DNA from: Bacillus sp. FJAT-28004
Lineage (GTDB): Bacteria; Bacillota; Bacilli; Paenibacillales; Paenibacillaceae
Direction: 5' to 3'
Length of the DNA: 64,000 nucleotides
Assembly: GCF_001280845.1 (NCBI RefSeq)
Contig: NZ_LGHP01000001.1
Span: 3,684,418 to 3,748,417 of the forward strand
Positions 17,082 to 25,019 of this stretch are shown piece after piece. The notes beneath the pieces were generated by a model. That model did not search any database, was not told where the DNA came from, and worked only from the letters and a program-made list of their open reading frames with translations. The number at the start of each line of letters is the position of its first letter. The first letter of the stretch is position 1. A program made the position numbers and the translations under genes.

Positions 17082-18422
17082 ATGCAACGCATTCCTTTTA
17101 GTAACACTTTGACAATCGGGCTCATGTTATTCGCCTTGTTCTTCGGAGCGGGAAATCTCGTATTCCCGGCGATGATGGGCCAAATCGCAGGTGATCAGTA
17201 TTGGCAAGCCAATCTGGGATTCCTGATCACGGGCGTCGGTCTGCCTTTGCTTGGAACGTTGGCGCTCGGCTTTTCCGGCTTGAAAAATTTGCTCGCATTA
17301 ACCAATCGCGTGCATCCTTGGTTTGCCGTCGGCTACACAACTTTGCTCTACTTAACGATCGGGCCGTTGTTTGCCATGCCGAGAACCGGCAGCATTTCGT
17401 ACGAAATCGGTATTAAGCCCTATATCGAAACGGAACATGGACCGCTTGGAATGGTGGTCTTCACCGTATTATTTTTCGGGGTAACCTTGCTCCTTTCTAT
17501 TAACCCAGCAAAAATGGTTGATATTATAGGAAAGATACTGACACCTATTTTGATCGGCTGCATCGCATTATTGGCCATAGCATCCTTTACGGTACCCCTA
17601 GGAAAGCCTCAAGAACCGAAATCCGGGTATGCCTCCCAAGCCTTCTTTAATGGATTTCAAGAGGGGTATTTGACTATGGATGCGCTCGCGGCATTCGTAT
17701 TCGGCATTATCGTCATAAACGCTATTAGAGCGAAAGGGGTCCACGAACGTAAAAGCATTCTGTCCGTCTGCTTCCAAGCGACCTTAATTGCAGCGGCTAT
17801 GCTCGCCGTTATTTACACATCTCTAACTTATATCGGAGCAAGCAGCGTATCCACCTTTGGTATTCTGACCAATGGCGGCGAGGTGTTGAACTTGGTGACT
17901 AGCCATTATTTCGGCACGTTCGGAGGGGTTGTACTCGGTATCATTGTGCTGCTTGCCTGTCTGACCACAAGCATCGGACTGACCGCCTCTTGCAGCAGCT
18001 ATTTTCAAAAGATTATTCCAGGCATGTCGTATAAAAGTATCTGCATCGTCTTGTGTGTTGTCAGCGCCCTGCTGGCAAATATAGGTCTAGAGCAATTAAT
18101 CCATTTTTCTGAGCCCGTTCTGACGATATTATACCCGCTGGCTATCGTGCTCATCTTACTGACATTCTTGCATGATTTGTTTAAAGGCAAGCGCACCGTA
18201 TACGGGGTTAGCCTGCTGCTGACTTTTCTCGTCAGCCTGGTCGATGGTCTTGAAAATACGCCGCTAGGTATAGAGCAGCTCCATGACTGGTTTAACCACT
18301 ACTTACCTTTGTATAATATCGGATTGGGCTGGCTGATTCCAGCCTGCGCTGGAATGCTGATTGGGCTTCTGCTGCCAGAGCGACATAAGGGACGACAATC
18401 TTCTAGTCTCTTGGGAGACTGA
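17082..18422 (+). CDS. brnQ: Branched-chain amino acid transport system II carrier protein
   Basis: Cation-coupled importer of leucine, isoleucine and valine in the cytoplasmic membrane. 446 aa with 12 predicted helices. Family landmarks: TIGLMLFALFFGAGNLVFPA, then MMGQIAGDQYW at the N-terminus, YLTIGPLFAMPRTGSISYEI, and TTSIGLTASCSSYFQ later on. The ATG at 17082 with AGGAGAGA upstream gives the standard N-terminus; an in-frame ATG at 17007 adds an unsupported extension. No T-box or other leader structure was recognised upstream. Followed by its own terminator. Confidence 0.93.
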   Translation: MQRIPFSNTLTIGLMLFALFFGAGNLVFPAMMGQIAGDQYWQANLGFLITGVGLPLLGTLALGFSGLKNLLALTNRVHPWFAVGYTTLLYLTIGPLFAMPRTGSISYEIGIKPYIETEHGPLGMVVFTVLFFGVTLLLSINPAKMVDIIGKILTPILIGCIALLAIASFTVPLGKPQEPKSGYASQAFFNGFQEGYLTMDALAAFVFGIIVINAIRAKGVHERKSILSVCFQATLIAAAMLAVIYTSLTYIGASSVSTFGILTNGGEVLNLVTSHYFGTFGGVVLGIIVLLACLTTSIGLTASCSSYFQKIIPGMSYKSICIVLCVVSALLANIGLEQLIHFSEPVLTILYPLAIVLILLTFLHDLFKGKRTVYGVSLLLTFLVSLVDGLENTPLGIEQLHDWFNHYLPLYNIGLGWLIPACAGMLIGLLLPERHKGRQSSSLLGD

Positions 18423-18490
18423 AGTTTCAAATGCGCCGCTCAACCGCTTTTCGAGAATAGTGACCTTGCCCTAATTAGATGGACACAGAG

Positions 18491-18524
18491 AACCCCTCTA
18501 TAATAAATCATGGAGGGGTTTTTC
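18491..18524. terminator. Terminator between brnQ and the convergent epimerase gene
   Basis: Stem AACCCCTC / GAGGGGTT (18491-18498, 18513-18520) followed by TTTTC, 70 bases after brnQ and next to the end of the convergent gene. Confidence 0.75.
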
Positions 18525-18540
18525 GGATTATACCTGCGTT

Positions 18541-19431
18541 TTACTTTGCACTAACTGTGTATTTCATTCTATTTTCCCTTTGATTATTCGGCATTGTCGT
18601 CATGACGGATTCATGTCCAAGCTCCTCTTTGATTTTTTCCATAGCAAACAATGGCTTATGCTCATTCCCTGGTTGCTCATAATAGCTAAAATCGAATTCT
18701 TCAAGCTTAGCATCCCCGAGAGTAGCGCGTAATTTCGCGATAACCGGAACGTCGCAAGTAGCGTCAGGTCCGACAACATTGTAAACACGCACACCTGTAT
18801 GGTTGGAGCTCTCTACCGATTTTTTGATGGCATTAACCACATCGCTTGCAAGCACATGCGTTAATTGTGTGATCGGTAAAAATAACACAGTATGAAGGTC
18901 AACTTCTTCCGGTGACCAGGTTTCATCAGATGCGATGCTCCCAAATCTCAAATGAATAAAATCGGCATCCGTATATTTACGGCTGAAGTATCGCGCCAGG
19001 TCCTCCACCATGGCCTTACTTAATCCGTATGCATCCGTTGCCAAACAAGGATGATCATCAGCAATAGGGAAGCTTAAGGGAAGAAACTCTGGGTCCAGAC
19101 AACCGACTGCTGCGATTGAACTGGCCATGACGAATTTTCGACACCCGCGGTCAAGCAAATAACGGAGCAGCCTTCTTGTTCCAAGTAAGTTGACGGAAAG
19201 CCCATCCTCCTCACTGCATCCGCCTGTAACTGCGGCAAGATGTATAACCGATGTAATCTCATACTTGTCGAGCTGACGCAAATCCTCGAAGCTGTCGAAC
19301 GTCCCCTTCACAAAAGGCACATCGCTATTCGGTTTTTTTCTAGACATACACAGAACATCATGCTGTTTAGCAAGTCGCTCTATCAAAAGAGCCCCCAAAA
19401 AACCGCTCGCTCCGGTAATTAGTATAGTCAT
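18541..19431 (-). CDS. NAD-dependent epimerase/dehydratase (extended SDR) family protein
   Basis: 296 aa. The Rossmann loop TGASGFLG (residues 6-13) is at the N-terminus, with VIHLAAVTGG after the fourth strand, the serine region FVMASSIAAVG, and the catalytic YGLSK (Tyr-x3-Lys, about residues 135-139). These are the hallmarks of sugar-nucleotide epimerases and related reductases. The last about 60 residues contain the substrate region and are less typical. It stands alone with a cre-like site (19454-19467) upstream. Located between a BrnQ gene and a sugar importer; the sugar substrate is unknown. Confidence 0.85.
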   Translation of the reverse strand: MTILITGASGFLGALLIERLAKQHDVLCMSRKKPNSDVPFVKGTFDSFEDLRQLDKYEITSVIHLAAVTGGCSEEDGLSVNLLGTRRLLRYLLDRGCRKFVMASSIAAVGCLDPEFLPLSFPIADDHPCLATDAYGLSKAMVEDLARYFSRKYTDADFIHLRFGSIASDETWSPEEVDLHTVLFLPITQLTHVLASDVVNAIKKSVESSNHTGVRVYNVVGPDATCDVPVIAKLRATLGDAKLEEFDFSYYEQPGNEHKPLFAMEKIKEELGHESVMTTMPNNQRENRMKYTVSAK

Positions 19432-19453
19432 CGTCCTCGCTCCTTTTCATGTG

Positions 19454-19467
19454 ATACAGCGCTTTCA
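19454..19467 (-). promoter_or_regulatory. cre-like site upstream of the epimerase gene
   Basis: On the minus strand TGAAAGCGCTGTAT, 12 of 14 matches to cre, 23 bases before the start codon. Suggests CcpA control; inference. Confidence 0.45.
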
Positions 19468-19918
19468 CTTTCTTTGTGCAACTTAAAATAGTTTCGCCTG
19501 CCTTCTCTTAGCATTAATAGTATGTCATTCCCTTGAACAAGCCAAGCCAAGTCAATACTTTGCAGGCGGGGCTGCTTATTCAACGTTGGATTCCCGCTTT
19601 TTCTTTGCTATTGGAGATTGGGAACGTACGTTTGAATATTTTAACCATCATCAAATTCAAATGTCTGAACCTAAACTCGGACCAGACGAACTTACTCCCT
19701 GTTCATTAACTGAATCAAAGGTCAACTCATAAAAGAGCTCCCAATCAATTGTTTGACCTGACGATTGTACAAATAAATGATTGTTTGCTAAATACTTCGT
19801 TGAATGGTTCGGATAAAATAAAAACAGTATTTACCATTCTCTAAGAGGAGTGAGATGCTTGAGTAAATGGATTCACCGACCGGCAAGGGGGGAATGGGTA
19901 GATTTGCGCAATCCCTAA
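19468..19918. other. Intergenic region with a possible coding relic
   Basis: No intact gene. One plus-strand frame stays open from about 19520 to a stop at 19730-19732 and reads protein-like text (AGGAAYSTLDSRFFFAIGDW, then ERTFEYFNHHQIQMSEPKLG), but no usable start or family is recognised. Perhaps the end of a lost gene. Confidence 0.3.
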
Positions 19919-19932
19919 TGAAAGCGCTTTCT
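19919..19932 (+). promoter_or_regulatory. Perfect cre consensus site
   Basis: TGAAAGCGCTTTCT matches the consensus TGWAARCGYTWNCW at all 14 positions. It sits just before the GntR relic, and 284 bases before the sugar importer operon. Confidence 0.6.
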
Positions 19933-19937
19933 AAAGG

Positions 19938-20177
19938 ATGAACAAGGACTTTCGCGGCACGATATTGAGCTACGCCGGCAACGACAATATGAAGCAGATG
20001 ATGATCTCAATAACTTAGCGTATTCATCGCTATCTAAACCTCATCCAAAATCCAACCAGACTCGAAGCAGAAAAATACGAGTACAAGATGATCGTCAGGG
20101 CTCTCTTAGAGTACGCTAAGGTGAAGGCTGTCGAAGCAATGAGAACCCACATGAATGATTCGATTTTTCTACTTTAG
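19938..20177 (+). pseudogene. Remnant of a GntR/FadR-type regulator (FCD domain end)
   Basis: One frame reads MNKDFRGTILSYAGNDNMKQ, then MMISIT, an in-frame TAG, then RIHRYLNLIQNPTRLEAEKY and EYKMIVRALLEYAKVKAVEA, then MRTHMNDSIFLL-stop. This is the C-terminal ligand-binding (FCD) domain of FadR-type GntR regulators, including the final region (MIVRALLEYAKVKAVEAMRTH). The DNA-binding half is missing and there is an internal stop, so it is a relic. Its position right before a sugar importer suggests it once regulated carbohydrate use. Confidence 0.72.
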
Positions 20178-20189
20178 TAAGCGTTTTCA
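20176..20189 (-). promoter_or_regulatory. Perfect cre consensus site upstream of the sugar ABC importer
   Basis: On the minus strand TGAAAACGCTTACT matches all 14 consensus positions. It is 27 bases upstream of the TTG start of the first permease, so CcpA would block the operon in the presence of preferred sugars. Confidence 0.65.
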
Positions 20190-20215
20190 TTAAAAACCGT
20201 TTGGAGGAATGTCTT

Positions 20216-21139
20216 TTGGCTGTTCGAATGACTGCCTACTGGAAAAAGAATATTGTCCGGCATTGGCAATTGTATGCCATCGTCTCCGTTCCCGTTGCAT
20301 TTCTAATCATTTTCAATTACGTTCCGCTCCTCGGCATCCAACTTGCCTTCAAGGAGTTCAACCCGGTTCAAGGCATCTGGGGCAGCCCGTGGGTAGGCGG
20401 CAAACAGTTTGCCATGTTTTTCGAATCTCCGTTTTTCTGGCCGATCATTAAGAATACGCTGCTGCTTAGCGTCTACTCGCTTTTCATTGGCGCCCCGGCT
20501 GCCATTCTTCTTGCTCTGGCTATGAATGAGGTGGGCAATCAACGTTTCAAGAAGGTCGTTCAAATGTTCACCTATGCTCCTTATTTTATTTCCACGGTTG
20601 TATTAGTCGGGATCATTAATATCGTGTTGTCGCCATCGACCGGATTGTATGGTCAATTGACGGGTTTGGTGGGCATTACGGATCCGATCGATATTTTAGG
20701 CGATCCAAGCGCATTCTCTTCCCTCTTTGTATGGTCAGCTGTTTGGCAGGAGACCGGATACGGAGCGGTTGTCTACTTGGCGGCATTATCGGGCGTCAAT
20801 CCGGAGCTGTATGAAGCGGCCAGGATCGACGGCGCCACCCGGCTCAAAAAAATATTCCATATCGATTTGCCTGCCATCCGGCCTACCATTATCATTCTGT
20901 TTATTATGGCGATCGGCGGTCTACTCAGCGTGGGCTTCGAGAAAGTGTTTCTACTACAAAATATTATGAATCTCAGTACGTCAGAGGTCATATCGACTTA
21001 TGTTTATAAGATCGGACTCGTACATATGAATTACAGCTTTGCTGTTGCCGTTGGCGTATTCAACTCCGTCATTGGGTTTGTGCTGATCTTCATCGCGAAC
21101 TTCCTAGCTCGCAAATATTCCGATTCGAGTCTGTTTTAA
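20216..21139 (+). CDS. ABC transporter permease, LplB family
   Basis: First membrane subunit of a carbohydrate ABC importer (CUT1 type). About 307 aa with six helices; begins LYAIVSVPVAFLIIFNYVPL, then LGIQLAFKEFNP, the typical LplB N-terminus. The EAA coupling motif is EAARIDGATRLKKIFHIDLP. The TTG at 20216 is chosen because GGAGG is eight bases upstream; an ATG at 20228 is an alternative. Followed with a short overlap by the second permease and then a lipoprotein, with no ATPase: such systems use a shared MsmK-type ATPase encoded elsewhere. Confidence 0.88.
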   Translation: MAVRMTAYWKKNIVRHWQLYAIVSVPVAFLIIFNYVPLLGIQLAFKEFNPVQGIWGSPWVGGKQFAMFFESPFFWPIIKNTLLLSVYSLFIGAPAAILLALAMNEVGNQRFKKVVQMFTYAPYFISTVVLVGIINIVLSPSTGLYGQLTGLVGITDPIDILGDPSAFSSLFVWSAVWQETGYGAVVYLAALSGVNPELYEAARIDGATRLKKIFHIDLPAIRPTIIILFIMAIGGLLSVGFEKVFLLQNIMNLSTSEVISTYVYKIGLVHMNYSFAVAVGVFNSVIGFVLIFIANFLARKYSDSSLF

Positions 21140-21153
21140 TGAAAGGGGCGGCA

Positions 21154-22062
21154 ATGAAAGTGAGAAAGAACACGCTCATCAAAGAGTCTTTGCCCGATCG
21201 GATCAGCATGGCCATCATCTATACGCTGCTTACGCTCGTGTTGATTGCCGTTGCCTATCCGCTGATCTATATCGTCAGTTCGTCATTCAGCTCTTCGACG
21301 GCCGTTATGGAGGGTCGCGTTTGGCTGCTGCCCGTTCAACCTACACTGAACGGGTATCATGCCGTATTTCAATATCCACAAATTTGGAACGGTTATTTAA
21401 ATTCCATTATTTATACCGCGTTGGGATCCCTAATAAGCATCAGCCTAACGGTCATGATGGCTTACCCGTTATCACGAACGACATTTGTTGGACGAAAACT
21501 GCTCGTTTGGGCGCTGTTGTTCGCTATGTTGTTCAGTGGAGGGCTGATCCCGTTCTATCTAGTTGTGAGATCGCTTCACATGCTGGATACAATATGGGCG
21601 ATGGTGTTGCCAGGTGCACTTAGCGTCTTCTCGGTCATCGTAGCGAAGACGTTCTTTCAGTCGACCATACCCAACGATCTGTACGAAGCAGCTCAGTTGG
21701 ACGGATGCAACGATGGCCGTTATCTAATCAGTATTGTATTGCCGCTGTCTAAGCCTGTCCTTGCCGTTCTACTGCTTTGGTCTGCAGTGGGTCAATGGAA
21801 TTCCTACTTCAACGCATTGATTCTACTGGATAGTGAGAAGATGTACCCTCTGCAGCTCGTGCTACGCGAAATATTGGTACTCAATTCGGTCTCGCTCGGC
21901 TCGATGAGCCTATCGGCAGAGCAACTAAAGCAGTTCGAGGATATGAAAAACTTGCTAAAATATTCCGTGATCGTCGTTGCCAGTGTACCCATTTTAATGC
22001 TTTACCCGTTCATCCAAAAATATTTTGTGAAAGGGGTGATGATCGGTTCTATCAAAGCGTGA
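21154..22062 (+). CDS. ABC transporter permease, LplC/YtcP family (CUT1)
   Basis: Second membrane subunit of the importer. About 302 aa with six helices; the EAA loop is EAAQLDGCNDGRYLISIVLP, typical of YtcP-type permeases. SLPDRISMAIIYTLLTLVLI opens the first helix. The ATG at 21154 follows AAAGGGG; a nearer ATG at 21139 overlaps the upstream stop (TAATG) but lacks a ribosome binding site. Works with the preceding permease and the following binding lipoprotein. Confidence 0.88.
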   Translation: MKVRKNTLIKESLPDRISMAIIYTLLTLVLIAVAYPLIYIVSSSFSSSTAVMEGRVWLLPVQPTLNGYHAVFQYPQIWNGYLNSIIYTALGSLISISLTVMMAYPLSRTTFVGRKLLVWALLFAMLFSGGLIPFYLVVRSLHMLDTIWAMVLPGALSVFSVIVAKTFFQSTIPNDLYEAAQLDGCNDGRYLISIVLPLSKPVLAVLLLWSAVGQWNSYFNALILLDSEKMYPLQLVLREILVLNSVSLGSMSLSAEQLKQFEDMKNLLKYSVIVVASVPILMLYPFIQKYFVKGVMIGSIKA

Positions 22063-22120
22063 ACCGGTATGCTTCTTTTCATCTGCTTTCAAAAATTTGA
22101 AAGATGGAGGGGTCTTATAC

Positions 22121-23776
22121 ATGTCTAAAACAAGTAAAATATCAATTACAGCAGCGTTGATTTGCATACTTTTGATTCTGTCTTCCTGCTCGGGAAATAA
22201 CGGCGAGAACGGAAAGCAGACCGATAAAGTAGTAGATGAGAATACCGTCGTTGACGTTTCGTTCTTCGCCGTGCCGTCTGGTGATGTCATCGATCTGGAA
22301 ACGAACTGGTTTACCAAGTATGTCAAGGATATGTACAAACTGAACATCAAGTGGGTGACGTCTCCTTCCAGCGACTCGGCCACCAAGCAGTCTTTGCTGC
22401 TATCGGGCGGTAACTATCCGGAAGTGTTTTGGTCAGGATCATTCACGCCTTCTGAAATATTAAAGTTATCTAAACAGGGCATACTCCTTCCCTTGAACAG
22501 CTATATCGATACATACGCCCCTAATTTGAAATCGGCGATCGATACAGCTCCCGGATTGAAGCAGGCCATCACGGCACCCGACGGTAATATTTATGGGCTC
22601 ACTTCGTACAACACCTGTCTACACTGTTATTGGGGCTCGAAGTTCTGGATGAACACCGCCTATCTGGAGAAGTTCAACTTAACGATGCCGACTACAACCG
22701 AAGAATTCGAGCAAGTGCTACAGGTGTTCAAGGATAATGGGTTGATTCCGCTGTCTGGTACATCGGACGGCTATGATCCAACCGTGTTCCTTATGAATGC
22801 GTTCATCTACCACAATAACTCTGATCTTTTTAATGTGGATGATGGAAAGGTTACGTACGCTCCTGTGCAGGAAGGATGGAGGAATGGTCTCGCCTACATC
22901 AATAAACTTTATTCGAAGGGCTTGATCGATAAACAGGCATTTAGCCAGAAAAGTGAGGTGCTTAAACCACTAGCCGCACAAGATAAAGTTGCTGTCATTC
23001 CTTCACTATATAGTGGCGCCTTCCTTGACGCGGGGCACAAGAGCTATCCCGACTGGAGCTCTATGACGCCGTTAAAAGGCCCGGACGGTACGCAATATGC
23101 TTCCTTCAGCGGTAATACGCCAAGGTCGATGTCCGTCGTTGTGACGAAAAAAGCGACCGAGGCTCAAATCATCCGCCTTATAAAGCTGATAGATTTCATC
23201 TACACGCCAGAGGGCACACAGATGATGAACTTCGGCCCAGAAGGAAAGTACTGGACGAAAGCCGCTCCTGGAGTGAAAGGGCTTGACGGCGAGCAAGGGC
23301 TGTTCATCACCCAATCCGATAAGTTCTATTCGGCTGGCGCGAAGCAGAATGAAGGCTGGAACCAGATGGGTCCGGTATACCAGAATATGACGTGGCGTAA
23401 CGGCTTCGTCGAGGCCAAACCACCATTTTCCGCAGACGGACTGGAGTCTTTGCTGCTGCTGGAGACGATGAAAAACTATACCGGGCATCAGCCGGATCAA
23501 GTCTATCCTGGCGCGATTTGGATGGAGCCGGAACAATATCAGAAATATGCGTTGCTCAAGACCAATATAGAGCAATATGTGAATCAATGGAAAGCACAGT
23601 TCATCCTGGGCAGCAAATCGCTAGACACTGATTGGGACTCGTATGTGAAAGGTTTTGAAAAGTTGGGCCTTCCTGAGTTTTTGGAAATGTCGCAAAATGC
23701 GATGATAGAACCGTTTGACACAACTGCCTATAAGCCAGATGCCAAAACGATTGAGTTTCTATCCTCATTAGAGTAA
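22121..23776 (+). CDS. Extracellular solute-binding lipoprotein of the sugar ABC importer
   Basis: Membrane-anchored substrate-binding protein, 551 aa, in the LipO/YtcQ-like class of large binding proteins that accompany LplB/YtcP permeases. Signal peptide MSKTSKISITAALICILLIL followed by the lipobox LSSC with the modified cysteine at residue 23. The mature part has typical SBP text (VFWSGSFTPSEILKLSKQGI, LLPLNSYIDTYAPNL). The ATG at 22121 follows GGAGGGG. It is last in the operon and followed by a terminator. The sugar (probably an oligosaccharide) cannot be told from sequence, and no glycosidase gene is adjacent. Confidence 0.88.
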   Translation: MSKTSKISITAALICILLILSSCSGNNGENGKQTDKVVDENTVVDVSFFAVPSGDVIDLETNWFTKYVKDMYKLNIKWVTSPSSDSATKQSLLLSGGNYPEVFWSGSFTPSEILKLSKQGILLPLNSYIDTYAPNLKSAIDTAPGLKQAITAPDGNIYGLTSYNTCLHCYWGSKFWMNTAYLEKFNLTMPTTTEEFEQVLQVFKDNGLIPLSGTSDGYDPTVFLMNAFIYHNNSDLFNVDDGKVTYAPVQEGWRNGLAYINKLYSKGLIDKQAFSQKSEVLKPLAAQDKVAVIPSLYSGAFLDAGHKSYPDWSSMTPLKGPDGTQYASFSGNTPRSMSVVVTKKATEAQIIRLIKLIDFIYTPEGTQMMNFGPEGKYWTKAAPGVKGLDGEQGLFITQSDKFYSAGAKQNEGWNQMGPVYQNMTWRNGFVEAKPPFSADGLESLLLLETMKNYTGHQPDQVYPGAIWMEPEQYQKYALLKTNIEQYVNQWKAQFILGSKSLDTDWDSYVKGFEKLGLPEFLEMSQNAMIEPFDTTAYKPDAKTIEFLSSLE

Positions 23777-23822
23777 CGTCGTGAAATGATAATTGTGTAA
23801 AGGGCCCGTTTCTATAACGGCT

Positions 23823-23856
23823 GAGGGGGAAGGGCGATAGCCCTTCCTCTTTTTTG
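23823..23856 (+). terminator. Terminator of the sugar importer operon
   Basis: GAGGGGGAAGGGC, loop GATA, GCCCTTCCTC followed by TTTTTT; one bulged G. 50 bases after the binding-protein stop. Confidence 0.8.
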
Positions 23857-23881
23857 CGTCTTCTACATTTTCTGAATAGTA

Positions 23882-23953
23882 GACGAATCCGTGTGCCGTT
23901 ACGGAACGGTCGACATTCTAGTCAATAAGGCAGGAATCGACCATGCAGCTTGA
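23882..23953 (+). pseudogene. SDR gene fragment
   Basis: A short open stretch reads DESVCRYGTVDILVNKAGID, then HAA-stop. It is the conserved YGxVDILVNNAGI segment of short-chain dehydrogenases with one change (K for N). Nothing before or after it fits, so it is a scrap of a lost SDR gene. A related intact SDR is at 12387. Confidence 0.55.
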
Positions 23954-24054
23954 TCTTTTTTTACTTTCTCGATGGAACGAGGCACACAAATATGACAATG
24001 GCTAGTGTAACGGTTGGATGTGGTGAGTGTCCCGATCCGACCCTCAAGCGTCGA

Positions 24055-24918
24055 TCATTCCTGGCCTCTTCGATATTTTAGAGGGGTTGTACCGGTGATT
24101 TGCCGGAACAGTCTGGAGAAATAGTGGATGGATGAAAAATCATGCTTCTCCGCTATTTCCGTGACGGTAAGCTGAGAATTGCACAAGTCGTATTTTGCTC
24201 TGTTGATTCGGAAGTGATTCATGTATTGGATGGGTGACATTCCCGTCGCATGCTTGAACAGCTCGAAAAAATAGCCCCGCGAGATCCGCAGCTCTTCATA
24301 ATAATGTTCCAGTGGCTCCGGTCGGCCCCTCATCAAATCCTGATCCAAACACTCCAGCAGCTTATCCATACGCGGGTCCGGAAATTGCGCCTCATTCAGT
24401 GCGAAGCTTAAAAAATGCTCGATAAATGCTTGAAACCGACATTGCACCTTCAAGTTCCTCAGTAATGTGCGTTCGGTTAGATACACATTGTCCGTGTAGA
24501 AGCCTTCGAATAGTTCGGTCCAGATACGTATTCGCTCAACGGTCGAATGCTCCGGAATGGAATAGAGAAAAGCCGGGCCGATCATGTCGGTCTGCACCTG
24601 CGGGAAATCGTATAAAATCGTTGACGGTGACTCGAATCGCGCTTGCCGGTCGACGAAATGCCAGTCGAAATAACAGCAAATATGTACCATCGGCTCATAA
24701 TCATCCGCAATCCATTCATGGATCTGCCCTGGAGGGATATAGACCAGCGAGCCGGGCCTCGCAATATGCGTCCGTCCGCACGTATGTATGACACCTTGAC
24801 CCTCGCTGATCAGATAAAGGGAGCTTCCATAACATATACGCTGCGAGCTGGTCTGTCCTTTTGAGAACGGGTATCGGGTCGCATAATAAACATATGGGTG
24901 CAAGGATGTAATTTTCAT
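24055..24918 (-). CDS. AraC family transcriptional regulator (cupin sensor)
   Basis: About 287 aa. The N-terminal cupin-type sensor contains GVIHTCGRTHIARPGSLVYI, then PPGQIHEW, a sugar-responsive layout. The C-terminal double helix-turn-helix starts near ELRISRGYFFELFKHATGMS and continues LTVTEIAEKHDFSSIHYFSR, then LFRQITGTTPLKYRR. The ATG at 24918 has no clear ribosome binding site; an in-frame TTG at 24933 is an alternative. It is divergent from the PhyH-HEAT gene, 101 bases apart, and is the natural candidate to control it. Confidence 0.86.
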   Translation of the reverse strand: MKITSLHPYVYYATRYPFSKGQTSSQRICYGSSLYLISEGQGVIHTCGRTHIARPGSLVYIPPGQIHEWIADDYEPMVHICCYFDWHFVDRQARFESPSTILYDFPQVQTDMIGPAFLYSIPEHSTVERIRIWTELFEGFYTDNVYLTERTLLRNLKVQCRFQAFIEHFLSFALNEAQFPDPRMDKLLECLDQDLMRGRPEPLEHYYEELRISRGYFFELFKHATGMSPIQYMNHFRINRAKYDLCNSQLTVTEIAEKHDFSSIHYFSRLFRQITGTTPLKYRRGQE

Positions 24919-25019
24919 ATGATTATTGTACAAAAAAATGAACTCTCTGTAAATACAAAAACGTTCGGTTGAGGTTATATTTACTTATAGTTTAAACGTA
25001 AAAAGGAGAGATCATTCAC

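Noticed and set aside
23072..23587. 171-codon minus-strand frame within the sugar-binding lipoprotein gene
   Set aside because: Antisense shadow; the plus-strand lipoprotein has a clear lipobox and operon context.
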